Below are positions 16,441 through 26,246 of a DNA stretch of 38,613 bases, piece by piece. The translations under genes and the position numbers were made by a program. The stretch spans positions 1 through 38,613 of the forward strand of contig JAQICD010000131.1 of the NCBI GenBank assembly GCA_027858715.1, given 5' to 3'. This DNA is from Prolixibacteraceae bacterium. GTDB lineage: Bacteria > Bacteroidota > Bacteroidia > Bacteroidales > Prolixibacteraceae. The stretch's first letter is position 1. The number at the start of each line of letters is the position of its first letter. The notes under the pieces are model-generated. The model was not told where the DNA came from. It saw nothing but the letters and a program-made list of their open reading frames with translations, and did no database searches.

Positions 16441-19395
16441 TTAATAGTTGGTGTATCGGAACGTATTCTGACAATTATAAATCGCTTGCTGTAGCTCCGG
16501 TCTGAAATTTTTACTAAATAGTTTAGTATTGGTTCTTGAAGGATATACCCTGTTAGACATAAAAATGAACAACATTTCATTTTCAGGGTCTGCCCAGGCA
16601 AATGTCCCGGTAAAGCCACTATGGCCGAAACTTTCATCACTTACTGCTATTGCAGGGTAGGCATCTTCCAACTTTTTTGAGGCATTATCAATATAGGGTT
16701 TATCGAAGCCCAACCCCCGGCGGTTTTCGTTTTTGGGGTATTGAATTGTTGTAAATTTGTTAACAGTGGACTGTTCTAAAAACCGAAAATCGCCATAGTT
16801 TCCTTTCTGAAGATAGAACTGCATAATTTTAGCCAGATCATTAGTGTTCCCAAAAAGCCCGGCATGCCCTGAAACTCCACCCATCATTGCGGCACCTTCG
16901 TCGTGAACATATCCCTGCACCAATTCTTTACGAAACATTAAATCAATTTCAGTAGGAACAACATCCCTTATTTTGAAATATCTATATGGTTTATAGCAAA
17001 CAGTTGTCGCGCCCAAGGGTTTCAAAAAATCATTGTGCAAATATTCCTCGTAGTTAACCCCGGTTATATTTTCAAGAAGCTCCGGCATTAAATAAAAAGC
17101 AAGTCCGGAATACATATAATCATTTTTTCTCAACAACTTGCTTTCTTTAATCATGTCATATATTCGATATTTGTAATGATTGTTGATGTAAAGTGAATTT
17201 GATAATCGAACAGAGAATTCTCCAGAGGGCTGACTTCTGATTAGCATACGCTTTTTCTTTGGATCATTTAAACTGACATCCAGATAGAATGCAATCCATG
17301 ACCGTAGGCGTGCCTGGTGTGCCAACACTTCACGAAAAGTGATAGAGGCTTTGTCAGTGTTTCTGAAATCGGGCCAGTAATGACTAAACGGTGCATCCAG
17401 ATCGATTAATGAGTCTTCAACTGCTTTCATTATAAGAGGTAACGGCCCGATGATTTTTGTTAGTGATGCCCAATCGTAAATATGCTCTTTTTTCAGGGGC
17501 ACAATACTGTCGTATGTGAAAAACCCATAAGGCCTATGAAAAAACACTTTTCCCTCTTTTGCCAGTAAAACCTGGCATCCGGGAAATATTGTATCCTGTA
17601 TCCCATATCGCGCAAATAAACTAACCGTATCGTCCAAGTCGGCTGAACAAATGCCTACTTCTTCGGGTATGGTGTATTTTAACCGTCCCGATGGTTTTAC
17701 CACAATACCATGCCCTTCGTTATACTTGCCGGCTATGCTTACCGGTAGCTTTCCATCAGTACCAACACCTCCAAATATAAGCTGAGCTGCATACTCCTGA
17801 TAAAGTTCGTTTGATCCATAACCAAGAATCACGCTACCGGCTTTTTCAATACCATTATAGTATTTCAGTGAATATGGATTGGCAAAAAAGGTCAAAATGC
17901 TTGTTTTATCTTTAATGATTCGACTAACTGCCTCGGCATGCATGGGCTTTACCCCGAAATATGCTCTTGAAGGTAAATGTGTTCCGTGTACGCCCACAAT
18001 TACGAGATTGTAACTTTTTAATTTTTTCAAAAGTTTATCCAATTCAGAAAAAGACTCATCGGTATCGATATAGAAATTATCGATGCTGGTATAATTAGCC
18101 AGCATTTTCTGAAATGGTGTTTCAGTGGCAGCTCCAATAGACACAGATGCTATACGCAAGGTGTCGAGTTGTTGTAATGGAATTAAAATATTCTTATTTT
18201 CTATAACAGTAAGCGATTTTTCGTGCAAATAACGTGAGGTAAGTCTGTACTCACCAGTATTTATTTTTTTATGAAGGGTTTCTACATCTACAGGAGTATA
18301 AGAATCGATACCAGCCCATTTTTTGGACATCAAAACTTTACGGCACTTATTGTTTATTGCTTCCATTGTAAGCACACCACTTTGAATAGCAGCAATAATA
18401 TTTTGCGATACCTTTGCAGGATTCAATACAAATTCAATTACATCAACACCAGCGAGCAAAGCTTTTACAGCGGCTTCGCCTTCATCAAAATAGTTGGTAA
18501 TTCCCTTCATATTCATTCCATCAGAGAATACCAAACCTTCGAATTTTAATGAATCGCGAAGGAAATCCGTCATCACTCTCGGCGATAAGGTTCCGGGTAA
18601 CCCGGTTTTATCGACTAATGGCAAACTGATATGGGCACTCATAATTCCGTTAATTCCTTGATTAATTGCGTATCTGAAAGGCTCAAAATCGACACTGTTA
18701 AGCTGTTCGTATTTTCTTTTGATAACAGGCAAAGTAAGATGTGAATCGTATTTGGTGTCGCCATGTCCTGGAAAATGTTTGGCTGTAACTACAATGCCTT
18801 CATCCTGTATTCCTTTAGCCAGTGCCCATGATTTATGTGCTACTTTTGCCGGATTTTCACCAAACGACCGATAATTAATAATTGGATTCTGCGGGTTGGA
18901 ATTTACATCGGCTACGGGTGCAAAATTAAGATTGATACCCAATGCCCGGCACTGCTGTCCCACTTCGCGTCCCATACGGTAAATCATACTATCACTGTTA
19001 AGCGCTCCCAGCCCCATAGCGTAAGGATATTCAACTACCGAATCGAGCCTGAATGACAAGCCATTTTCAGCATCAAGCGCCATAAATAGAGGTATCGCCG
19101 AATTAGCCTGGTATCGATTAATGCTTTGTGCCATTTGAGATGGCGAATTTTTTAAAAACAACACACCGCCAATGTGATATTCACGGATATAGTTTAGGAT
19201 TTTTTGTTCGTTAGCCTCTCCCTGCGAAGGATATGAGGTTACCATAATAAGCTGTCCGACTTTTTCTTCAATACTCATTTCTTTCATTACCGAATCGACC
19301 CATTGAGTGCCTGCTTCAAAAAAAACAGGTTTCTGAGAAAAAACCTGCGTCGAAAGTAATATTGAAAGAATTATTATAATTTGTGCTAAGCGCAT
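16441..19395 (-). CDS. Secreted GH3 beta-N-acetylglucosaminidase fused to a serine beta-lactamase-type domain
   Basis: The 984-residue product has a signal peptide (about residues 1-20, ending VFSQ), a GH3 NagZ-type domain (about 30-370; KHFPGHGDTKYDSH near 205 with the general-acid His, and SDGMNMKGI near 290 with the nucleophile Asp), a linking GH3 C-terminal-like domain (about 400-590), and a beta-lactamase/class C PBP-like domain (about 600-980) with SLTK (near 643), YSG and HSG (near 925) motifs. NagZ members remove GlcNAc from muropeptides; the second domain may be a peptidase or esterase acting on wall fragments. It diverges from the NamZ-like gene. The fusion itself is known in Bacteroidota; substrates are inferred. 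Confidence 0.93.
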   Translation of the reverse strand: MRLAQIIIILSILLSTQVFSQKPVFFEAGTQWVDSVMKEMSIEEKVGQLIMVTSYPSQGEANEQKILNYIREYHIGGVLFLKNSPSQMAQSINRYQANSAIPLFMALDAENGLSFRLDSVVEYPYAMGLGALNSDSMIYRMGREVGQQCRALGINLNFAPVADVNSNPQNPIINYRSFGENPAKVAHKSWALAKGIQDEGIVVTAKHFPGHGDTKYDSHLTLPVIKRKYEQLNSVDFEPFRYAINQGINGIMSAHISLPLVDKTGLPGTLSPRVMTDFLRDSLKFEGLVFSDGMNMKGITNYFDEGEAAVKALLAGVDVIEFVLNPAKVSQNIIAAIQSGVLTMEAINNKCRKVLMSKKWAGIDSYTPVDVETLHKKINTGEYRLTSRYLHEKSLTVIENKNILIPLQQLDTLRIASVSIGAATETPFQKMLANYTSIDNFYIDTDESFSELDKLLKKLKSYNLVIVGVHGTHLPSRAYFGVKPMHAEAVSRIIKDKTSILTFFANPYSLKYYNGIEKAGSVILGYGSNELYQEYAAQLIFGGVGTDGKLPVSIAGKYNEGHGIVVKPSGRLKYTIPEEVGICSADLDDTVSLFARYGIQDTIFPGCQVLLAKEGKVFFHRPYGFFTYDSIVPLKKEHIYDWASLTKIIGPLPLIMKAVEDSLIDLDAPFSHYWPDFRNTDKASITFREVLAHQARLRSWIAFYLDVSLNDPKKKRMLIRSQPSGEFSVRLSNSLYINNHYKYRIYDMIKESKLLRKNDYMYSGLAFYLMPELLENITGVNYEEYLHNDFLKPLGATTVCYKPYRYFKIRDVVPTEIDLMFRKELVQGYVHDEGAAMMGGVSGHAGLFGNTNDLAKIMQFYLQKGNYGDFRFLEQSTVNKFTTIQYPKNENRRGLGFDKPYIDNASKKLEDAYPAIAVSDESFGHSGFTGTFAWADPENEMLFIFMSNRVYPSRTNTKLFSKNFRPELQQAIYNCQNTFRYTNY

Positions 19396-19465
19396 ATATT
19401 TTTACGATTTTTGTAACGTTCCAGAATAAATGTAAATTTATAAAAAAACCAATACAAACAAGGTT

Positions 19466-20647
19466 ATGAAGCAACTTGCCAGCTACATATTAACAAGCTT
19501 AATACTACTATTGACAATATTGGGATGCTCAGCAAATAATTTATCCGAATCTCCTGTTCCCGGAGCAAACCAATTTAAAAGCTACATTAATTTGCTGAGT
19601 AATAAAAATGTGGCTATAATGGCCAACCACACATCATTGGTTGACAGTGTACACCTCCTTGATTTTCTTATTTCAAAAAACATAAAGGTTAAAAAAGTAT
19701 TTGCAATAGAACATGGATTCAGGGGCGAAGCTGCCAATGGTGAAGAAATAAATAGTTCGATAGATGAAAAAACCGGGACACCCATTGTTTCGCTATACGG
19801 CGAAAAGAAAAAACCCTCAGGCGACGATTTAAATAACATCGACATTGTTGTATTCGACATGCAGGACGTAGGATGTCGTTTTTATACTTATATCAGTAGC
19901 ATGCATCTGCTTATGGAGGCTTGCGCTGTTAACAATATAGAACTTCTGGTGCTTGACCGCCCCAATCCGAATGGCGATTACGTTGCCGGCCCGGTTCTTG
20001 ACCCTGCGCTCAAATCTTTTGTGGGCATGCATCCCATACCGGTTGTACACGGTTGCACAATTGGCGAATTGGCCTTGATGATAAACGGCGAGGGCTGGCT
20101 CGAAAATGATAGACGTTGTGAACTAACTGTAATCACGGTGGAGAATTACACCCATAAAACCCGATATGAACCCCCTATAAAACCATCACCCAATCTGCCA
20201 AATTATCAGGCTATACGACTTTATCCCTCACTCTGCTTTTTTGAAGCCACCAACGTAAGCATCGGACGAGGCACTGAATTCCCGTTTCAGATAATTGGCT
20301 ACCCTGGTTTCGAGACCGGAAATTTTACATTTACACCACATACTATTCCAGGAGTAAGCAACCAGCCTGTCCACGAAGGGGAGGAGTGCACTGGGCTCGA
20401 TTTAAGAAATGAGAAACCAGCACCACATTTCACTTTAAAATATTTTCTGCAATTTCATAAACAAATGAATGATGGTGATTTCTGGAAAAGCAAACGATGG
20501 TTTGAGCTTTTGTCGGGAAACCAGACTCTCTACAGGCAGATTAACGAAGGCTGTGATGAAGGCTCAATAATACAAAGCTGGGGCGCAGAAATTAACAAGT
20601 ACAAATCTATGCGCAAAAGATATTTATTATATCCTGATTTTGAATAA
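19466..20647 (+). CDS. NamZ-type exo-beta-N-acetylmuramidase lipoprotein (DUF1343)
   Basis: NamZ enzymes (DUF1343, GH171) release N-acetylmuramic acid from the non-reducing ends of peptidoglycan strands. The 393-residue product has a lipoprotein signal ending in LTILGC (Cys21), and the family stretches VAIMANHTSLVDS, AIEHGFRGEAANGEE with acidic residues near the expected active site, FDMQDVGCRFYTYI and LDRPNPNGDYVAGP. It is probably periplasmic or outer-membrane attached. The gene stops 1 nt before the symporter ATG, so the pair is an operon. With the divergent GH3 fusion it suggests stepwise removal of MurNAc and GlcNAc from wall fragments. Confidence 0.9.
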   Translation: MKQLASYILTSLILLLTILGCSANNLSESPVPGANQFKSYINLLSNKNVAIMANHTSLVDSVHLLDFLISKNIKVKKVFAIEHGFRGEAANGEEINSSIDEKTGTPIVSLYGEKKKPSGDDLNNIDIVVFDMQDVGCRFYTYISSMHLLMEACAVNNIELLVLDRPNPNGDYVAGPVLDPALKSFVGMHPIPVVHGCTIGELALMINGEGWLENDRRCELTVITVENYTHKTRYEPPIKPSPNLPNYQAIRLYPSLCFFEATNVSIGRGTEFPFQIIGYPGFETGNFTFTPHTIPGVSNQPVHEGEECTGLDLRNEKPAPHFTLKYFLQFHKQMNDGDFWKSKRWFELLSGNQTLYRQINEGCDEGSIIQSWGAEINKYKSMRKRYLLYPDFE

Positions 20648-20648
20648 T

Positions 20649-22106
20649 ATGCGACCACAAATACTACTCATTTTATTTATAGGATATTTTATAGTACTGC
20701 TTACTATTTCATTTTTCACAGGCCGGAATAACAGCAGCAAAACTTTTTTCACAGGAGATCGAAAATCGCCGTGGTTTATCGTTGCTTTCGGAATGGTTGG
20801 CGCAACTCTTTCAGGTGTAACTTTTATCTCAGTTCCCGGAGAAGTGGGAAACAGTGCATTTCACTACCTGCAGTTTGTTATGGGAAACTTTGTGGGATAC
20901 CTCATCATCGCGTTGTTTTTGTTGCCCTTCTACTACAAACAAAACATTGTTTCAATTTATACGGTTTTGTCACACAAAATGGGGCAACAAGGTTACTTAA
21001 CGACTTCCGGTTTTTTCATTCTATCGAAAATTATTGGAGCTGCTTTCAGGTTGTATCTTGCTGCTCTTGTAATATATATGGCAATAGCTCAGCCATTGGG
21101 GCTTTCGTTTGGCATCACCGTGCTGGTATGCTTGTTGCTTATTTGGATTTACACAGCAAAATCAGGAATTAAAACCGTTGTTTGGTCTGACATGGTGCAA
21201 ACCATCGTTTTACTTTCAGCAGTAATAGCAACCATAATCACCTTGAAAAACCAATTGAGCATGGATGTATCGGAACTATCCAATGCGCTAGTTAACAGTG
21301 ATCGCACAAAAATATTTAACTTTGATATGCATTCTCCAAACAACTTCATCAAGCAATTTATATCCGGAATATTTATAACAATTGCACTAAACGGCTTTGA
21401 TCAGGATATCATTCAAAAAAATCTGACCTGCAAAAATTTTAATAAAGCACAAAAGAACATGGTCGTTTTCAGTATCATGTTTATAATTACAGTGCTGATA
21501 TTTCTAGTTCTGGGGGCTTTACTATTCATTTATGCCGAGTTTAATAATATTGAAATTCCAGCAAATTCCGATCAATTTTTTCCACTTATTGCATTAACCC
21601 ATCTGGGGCCTGCAATTACAATATTATTCACATTAGGTATATCGGCCGCAGCTTTTTCAAGTGCCGACTCAGCAACAACCGCTATGACAACTGCATTTTC
21701 TGTCGATTTTTTAAAAATTGAAAAGAAAGACGAAAAATCACAAAAACTAATCAGAAAATTAGTTCACCTGGGTTTTAATTTAATTCTGTTCGCGGTTATA
21801 TATCTTTTTTACAAGATGAATAACGATAGCGTTGTTGTGGCAATTTTTAAGGCAGCCGGTTATACTTACGGTCCTATTCTTGGCGTTTTTGTATTTTCAT
21901 TTTTTATAAAAAGAATACCACGGCAAAAATTAATTCTTCCTATTTGTATTCTTTCGCCAATAATTACTTATACTATTACGTTATTAGCTTATAAGTACCT
22001 AAATAACTATGAGTTTGGGTTCGAATTAATCATTGTAAACAGTTTGCTAACAATCATTCTTTTAACACTTTTTTCAGAAAAAGAAAGAAATGTTAAAAAA
22101 GTTTAA
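20649..22106 (+). CDS. Sodium:solute symporter (SSS family), possibly for amino sugars
   Basis: The ATG at 20649 follows the NamZ-like stop by 1 nt (TAATATG) and gives 485 residues. Twelve or more hydrophobic segments are visible, with SSS features: FTGDRKSPWFIVAFGMVGA near residue 32, the GVTFISVPGE stretch of the first Na-site region, and FSSADSATTAMTTAFSVD near 340, typical of the sodium-binding helix. Substrate is not readable; the tight link to NamZ suggests MurNAc or a related sugar, in line with MurNAc transport next to wall hydrolases in other Bacteroidota. Family call strong, substrate inferred. Confidence 0.92.
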   Translation: MRPQILLILFIGYFIVLLTISFFTGRNNSSKTFFTGDRKSPWFIVAFGMVGATLSGVTFISVPGEVGNSAFHYLQFVMGNFVGYLIIALFLLPFYYKQNIVSIYTVLSHKMGQQGYLTTSGFFILSKIIGAAFRLYLAALVIYMAIAQPLGLSFGITVLVCLLLIWIYTAKSGIKTVVWSDMVQTIVLLSAVIATIITLKNQLSMDVSELSNALVNSDRTKIFNFDMHSPNNFIKQFISGIFITIALNGFDQDIIQKNLTCKNFNKAQKNMVVFSIMFIITVLIFLVLGALLFIYAEFNNIEIPANSDQFFPLIALTHLGPAITILFTLGISAAAFSSADSATTAMTTAFSVDFLKIEKKDEKSQKLIRKLVHLGFNLILFAVIYLFYKMNNDSVVVAIFKAAGYTYGPILGVFVFSFFIKRIPRQKLILPICILSPIITYTITLLAYKYLNNYEFGFELIIVNSLLTIILLTLFSEKERNVKKV

Positions 22107-22147
22107 AAGAACCTTTGATGTCTTCCATTTGATTTGTTAAATTTGGA

Positions 22148-23644
22148 ATGAATATTGCAAACAGGGAAAACGTTAAATCCAACACCAAAACACAATTTAA
22201 ATTGAAAATCAGAATTCATACCATATTAACATTATTAGCTTTTCTAAGTATAATTATCTTCAGCTGCGAAGATGACAATTATATCTCTTCTGACGATGCA
22301 AGATTGTCATTTTCAACCGACACGCTAATGTTTGACACAATATTTACTACAATTGGATCAACAACAAAATCAATAAGAGTAATAAATCCGCACAACAAAC
22401 CCATCTTAATTTCGTCGATTCAGCTTGGAGGTCTTGACGAATCGTCGTACCGTTTAAATATTGACGGCGAAATGGCAAACGAAGCGGAATATATTGAAAT
22501 TGCGGCTAAAGACAGCATGTATATTTTTGTTGAACTAATCATTGACCCAAACGGCTCAAATCAGCCTATGGTTGTGTCAGATTCTATAGTATTTATCACG
22601 AACAGCAATATACAAAACATTAATCTGATGGCCTGGGGACAGGATTTTTATCCGATAAACGCCGAAATTATTGAAACAACGACCTGGACAAACGAGAAAC
22701 CATACCTTATTTTTGATATTGCTGTTGTTGATTCAAATCAGACACTCACCATTCAGCCCGGCACTAAAATTTTTTTCCACAAGGATGCAAGGTTGGCCGT
22801 TTTAGGGACAATTCATGCCATTGGAACGCCGGATATGCCCATCCGTTTTTCAGGCGACAGGCTCGAAGCTTTATACGGCGACATTCCCGACCAATGGTCT
22901 GGAATTAATCTTTTCCCGAATGAATCAACAAATATTTTGGAAAATGTAGAAATTGTTAATGCCCGAATAGGTGTACAAGCCGGAGCTATCGAATATGAAG
23001 GTACTACGAACTTGAAACTACATAATGCACGAATTGAACATATGGGCTACGCCGGTATTTTTGCAATAAATGCTAATATCGAAGCCACCAATACACTTGT
23101 AGCCGATTGTGGATTTTATGGCATTGCGTTACTTGCCGGCGGGAATTATGATTTTACTCACTGCACCGTTGCAAATTACTGGGGTAGTTTTTCAAATCGT
23201 CAGTCATCATCAGTAGTGATGAGTAACTTATTAGCCATTCCCCAGGAAAAAGACACACTATGGTTTTTTGGTGATTTAACCAAAGCCGACTGGAACAATT
23301 CAATTATTTGGGGAAATATTGAATCGGAAATAGAAATGGGCAATAATGAAGGTTATCAGTTCAATTATAAATTTACAAACAGTCTGGTTAAAATATCTGA
23401 TACCCTTTTCAATGCCCAACAAGAAAATTTCGAATCCAGTATAATAAATATTGACCCGGGCTTTATCGATTATACCACATACGATTATCAGCTTGATACT
23501 TTGTCGCCGGCAAAAGATGCTGGCCTCTTGAAATATGGCGAAAAAGTACCTTACGATTTAAATAATAACTCCCGGCTTTCAGACGACTATCCCGACCTTG
23601 GTGCATATGAACGAATTGAAAAGAAATCGAAAGACAGCAAGTAA
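22148..23644 (+). CDS. Predicted beta-helix lipoprotein, unknown role
   Basis: The 498-residue product has a long basic start, a hydrophobic stretch and a lipobox-like FSC near residue 40, then CEDDN as in many Bacteroidota lipoproteins. Residues 50-170 look like a beta-sandwich (LSFSTDTLMFDTIFTTIGS, NPHNKPILISSI). Residues 200-450 look like a right-handed parallel beta helix with repeated short strands (ARLAVLGTIHAIGTPDMPIR; LENVEIVNARIGVQAG). This fold often handles polysaccharides but no catalytic residues can be named. It starts 41 nt after the symporter and overlaps the next gene by 38 nt, so it may belong to the same operon. Confidence 0.8.
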   Translation: MNIANRENVKSNTKTQFKLKIRIHTILTLLAFLSIIIFSCEDDNYISSDDARLSFSTDTLMFDTIFTTIGSTTKSIRVINPHNKPILISSIQLGGLDESSYRLNIDGEMANEAEYIEIAAKDSMYIFVELIIDPNGSNQPMVVSDSIVFITNSNIQNINLMAWGQDFYPINAEIIETTTWTNEKPYLIFDIAVVDSNQTLTIQPGTKIFFHKDARLAVLGTIHAIGTPDMPIRFSGDRLEALYGDIPDQWSGINLFPNESTNILENVEIVNARIGVQAGAIEYEGTTNLKLHNARIEHMGYAGIFAINANIEATNTLVADCGFYGIALLAGGNYDFTHCTVANYWGSFSNRQSSSVVMSNLLAIPQEKDTLWFFGDLTKADWNNSIIWGNIESEIEMGNNEGYQFNYKFTNSLVKISDTLFNAQQENFESSIINIDPGFIDYTTYDYQLDTLSPAKDAGLLKYGEKVPYDLNNNSRLSDDYPDLGAYERIEKKSKDSK

Positions 23645-24674
23645 AATAATACCCGTAACAATGTTATTTTTTTGTCTTTACTTACTGCCGATGCATGGTA
23701 CATCGAACACCAGCAAAAGACATGTAAGAATGATTTTCTATAATGTTGAGAATCTTTTTGACACAGAGGATGACCCCGTTACCAATGATAGTGAATTTTT
23801 GCCCAAAGGAGAACGTTTCTGGAGCGAACGAAAATTCGATCTGAAGCTAAAAAGAATTTATCAAACGATTATGGCCGCAAGCGAAGGTTCGCTTCCTGTT
23901 GTTGTCGGGCTTTGTGAAATAGAAAATCGCAGGATTATGGAGATGCTTTTATCTGAAACACCCCTGGGCAAAATGGGGTATAATATCATTCACCAGGAAT
24001 CGCCCGACCACAGAGGCATCGATGTAGCTTTACTATACAACACCAGGCATTTTATTCCTTTAAAGTACCAGGTTTACCCCGTGAAAAACCCTGAAGATGA
24101 TAATTTTACAACCCGCGACATTTTGCATGCAGAGGGAGTAATTGAAGCCGACACTTTTCATCTATTTGTAAATCACTGGCCTTCGAAGTATGGAGGTGTG
24201 ATTGAAACAAAGCCTCTGCGGGCACTTGCTGCACAACAACTCAAACATGCCGTTGATAGCCTGTTTACTATCAACCAATTTAATGTTATAATTATGGGCG
24301 ATTTCAACGATTCTCCCATTGACGAGAGTTTAGTTAAACACCTCGGGGCAAAAAAACCAACCATTACGCCGGAGCAAACAGCCATTTATAACCTCAGTTA
24401 CCCTCATGCCCTGCAAGGCTTAGGCACAAACAAATACCAGGGAAAATGGGAAGTTATTGACCAGTTTATCGTTGGCGGCAACATTCTGATAACACAAATG
24501 GTTACAGAACAATCATACAAAATTTTCAAAGCAGATTTTTTATTGGAAAAAGACAAAAATTACCTGGGTGTTAAACCTTTTAGAACGTACATCGGGTATA
24601 AATACAACAATGGATTCAGCGACCACTTACCTGTTATTCTCGATTTAAACATCGATAACGTAACAGGAGATTAA
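23607..24674 (+). CDS. Secreted endonuclease/exonuclease/phosphatase-family protein
   Basis: The ATG at 23607 lies inside the 3' end of the beta-helix gene, in another frame. It gives 355 residues with a basic N terminus (KRNRK) and a hydrophobic stretch (TMLFFCLYLLP) that looks like a signal peptide. EEP-fold motifs follow: MIFYNVENLFDTEDD near residue 40, VGLCEIENRR, the FVNHWPSK stretch, IMGDFNDSP and FSDHLPVILDL with the terminal Asp-His. The enzyme may hydrolyse nucleic acids or phosphoesters outside the cytoplasm; the substrate is unknown. It converges on cca with a 6-nt gap and no visible terminator. Confidence 0.88.
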   Translation: MNELKRNRKTASKIIPVTMLFFCLYLLPMHGTSNTSKRHVRMIFYNVENLFDTEDDPVTNDSEFLPKGERFWSERKFDLKLKRIYQTIMAASEGSLPVVVGLCEIENRRIMEMLLSETPLGKMGYNIIHQESPDHRGIDVALLYNTRHFIPLKYQVYPVKNPEDDNFTTRDILHAEGVIEADTFHLFVNHWPSKYGGVIETKPLRALAAQQLKHAVDSLFTINQFNVIIMGDFNDSPIDESLVKHLGAKKPTITPEQTAIYNLSYPHALQGLGTNKYQGKWEVIDQFIVGGNILITQMVTEQSYKIFKADFLLEKDKNYLGVKPFRTYIGYKYNNGFSDHLPVILDLNIDNVTGD

Positions 24675-24680
24675 ATCAGG

Positions 24681-26102
24681 TTATTTTAGCGGTTTAAGCC
24701 CCATTTCTTTCGCTTTTTCGAGCATGTAACTGTATGCCTCGTCGTAATTATTATGAATAACTCCATCGAGAATAGCTTCTTTTATAGAATTTTTAATATC
24801 GCCCACTTCACGACAAGGTTTCAGGCCAAATATTTCCATAATATCTTCACCTTTAACCGGAGGTTGAAAGTTTCTCACGGCATCCTTTTCTTCAATTTCT
24901 TTTAGCTTCTGACGCACCAAACGGAAATTTGCCAAATACTGTTTAACCTTTGTCTCGTTTTTTGATGTAATGTCGGCCTCACATAAAGTCATTAAATCGT
25001 CGATATCATCGCCGGCCTCGAACAACATACGCCTCACCGCTGAATCGGATACTTCCTCCTCGCTTAGCACAATCGGTCGCATATGCAGGTTTACGATTTT
25101 CTGCACAAATTTCATTTTTTCGTTTAGTGGCAGCTTTATCCGACGAAAGATACGTGGAATCATTTTCGAGCCAATGTAATTATGTCCATGAAATGTCCAC
25201 CCCTGTCCTTCGATATATTTCTTTGTTTGAGGTTTGGCAACATCGTGCAACAGTGCTGCCCAACGAAGCCACAAATTATCGGTATGCTCAACAACACGGT
25301 CGAGCACTTTTAAAGTATGGAGGAAATTATCTTTATGGCCTACTCCATTGACGATATTAACTCCTTTCAGCGCAGAAATTTCGGGTAGAATCAACTCAAG
25401 CAGACCTGTACGATCGAGCAATATAAAACCAATAGAAGGCTTCGAAGACATCATTATTTTATTCAGCTCATCAACGATCCGTTCTTTAGATACAATAGAT
25501 ATACGTTTTCGGTTTCGTTTAATAGCCGTCAGTGTTTCATCTTCAATATGGAACCCCAGTTGTGTTGCAAACCGAATACCACGCATCATGCGCAACGGAT
25601 CGTCATCAAAGGTAATATCAGGATTGAGTGGCGTACGAATGATTTGGCTTTCCAAATCGTTACGACCACCGAATGGATCAATAAGTGCACCATAGTTGTG
25701 TTCGTTCAGGCTTATGGCCATTGCATTTATTGTAAAATCGCGGCGATTTTGATCATCCTCAATGGTTCCGTCTTCAACAACGGGTTTGCGCGAATCGCGG
25801 TTATACGATTCTTTCCGTGCACCAACAAACTCGAGGTCAATGCCCTTATATTTAAATTGTGCAGTACCAAAGTTTTTGAAATAATTCACTTTCAATTTTG
25901 GATTTAAAGCCTTTGCGACATTTTTTGCCAGTTCAATGCCATCGCCTGTTGTAACCACATCGATGTCTTTAGATGGACGCTCAAGCAGCAAATCTCTCAC
26001 ATAACCTCCAATAACGTATGATTCAGTATTCAATGCTGAAGTTTGTGTGGAAATAGCTTTAAATACATTTGTATTAATATAGTTCGAAAAATCCTCCTTC
26101 AT
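24681..26102 (-). CDS. cca: CCA tRNA nucleotidyltransferase with HD domain
   Basis: This enzyme adds or repairs the CCA end of tRNAs. The 473-residue product has the polymerase head domain (YVIGGYVRDLLLERPSKDID near residue 29 with the catalytic DxD in KDIDVVTTG), the RNA-binding region near 125-235 (DDPLRMMRGIRFATQLGF) and an HD domain near residues 255-320 (HKDNFLHTLKVLDRV, LLHDVAKPQT). It matches HD-containing Bacteroidota members; an exclusive poly(A) polymerase role is less likely. The tRNA-Val in this window lacks an encoded CCA end, so the enzyme is needed here. Confidence 0.92.
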   Translation of the reverse strand: MKEDFSNYINTNVFKAISTQTSALNTESYVIGGYVRDLLLERPSKDIDVVTTGDGIELAKNVAKALNPKLKVNYFKNFGTAQFKYKGIDLEFVGARKESYNRDSRKPVVEDGTIEDDQNRRDFTINAMAISLNEHNYGALIDPFGGRNDLESQIIRTPLNPDITFDDDPLRMMRGIRFATQLGFHIEDETLTAIKRNRKRISIVSKERIVDELNKIMMSSKPSIGFILLDRTGLLELILPEISALKGVNIVNGVGHKDNFLHTLKVLDRVVEHTDNLWLRWAALLHDVAKPQTKKYIEGQGWTFHGHNYIGSKMIPRIFRRIKLPLNEKMKFVQKIVNLHMRPIVLSEEEVSDSAVRRMLFEAGDDIDDLMTLCEADITSKNETKVKQYLANFRLVRQKLKEIEEKDAVRNFQPPVKGEDIMEIFGLKPCREVGDIKNSIKEAILDGVIHNNYDEAYSYMLEKAKEMGLKPLK

Positions 26103-26136
26103 TTCTCAATTCCTTTGTACATAAATGAATGTGTGA

Positions 26137-26144
26137 CAAAAGTA
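26137..26144 (-). promoter_or_regulatory. Candidate -7 box for cca
   Basis: On the minus strand TACTTTTG fits TAnnTTTG and lies 35 nt before the cca ATG. The upstream TTG is not at the usual distance, so support is modest. A + strand box, TATGTTTG at 26169-26176, lies nearby and could serve trxA. Confidence 0.35.
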
Positions 26145-26246
26145 ACACAAAAAAACAATCAACGGCAGTATGTTTGCAGTGTAAAACATTAGCACGAGTT
26201 CATTGTTTAGATAAAAGAAAATAATAACAATTAAAATTTGATAATT

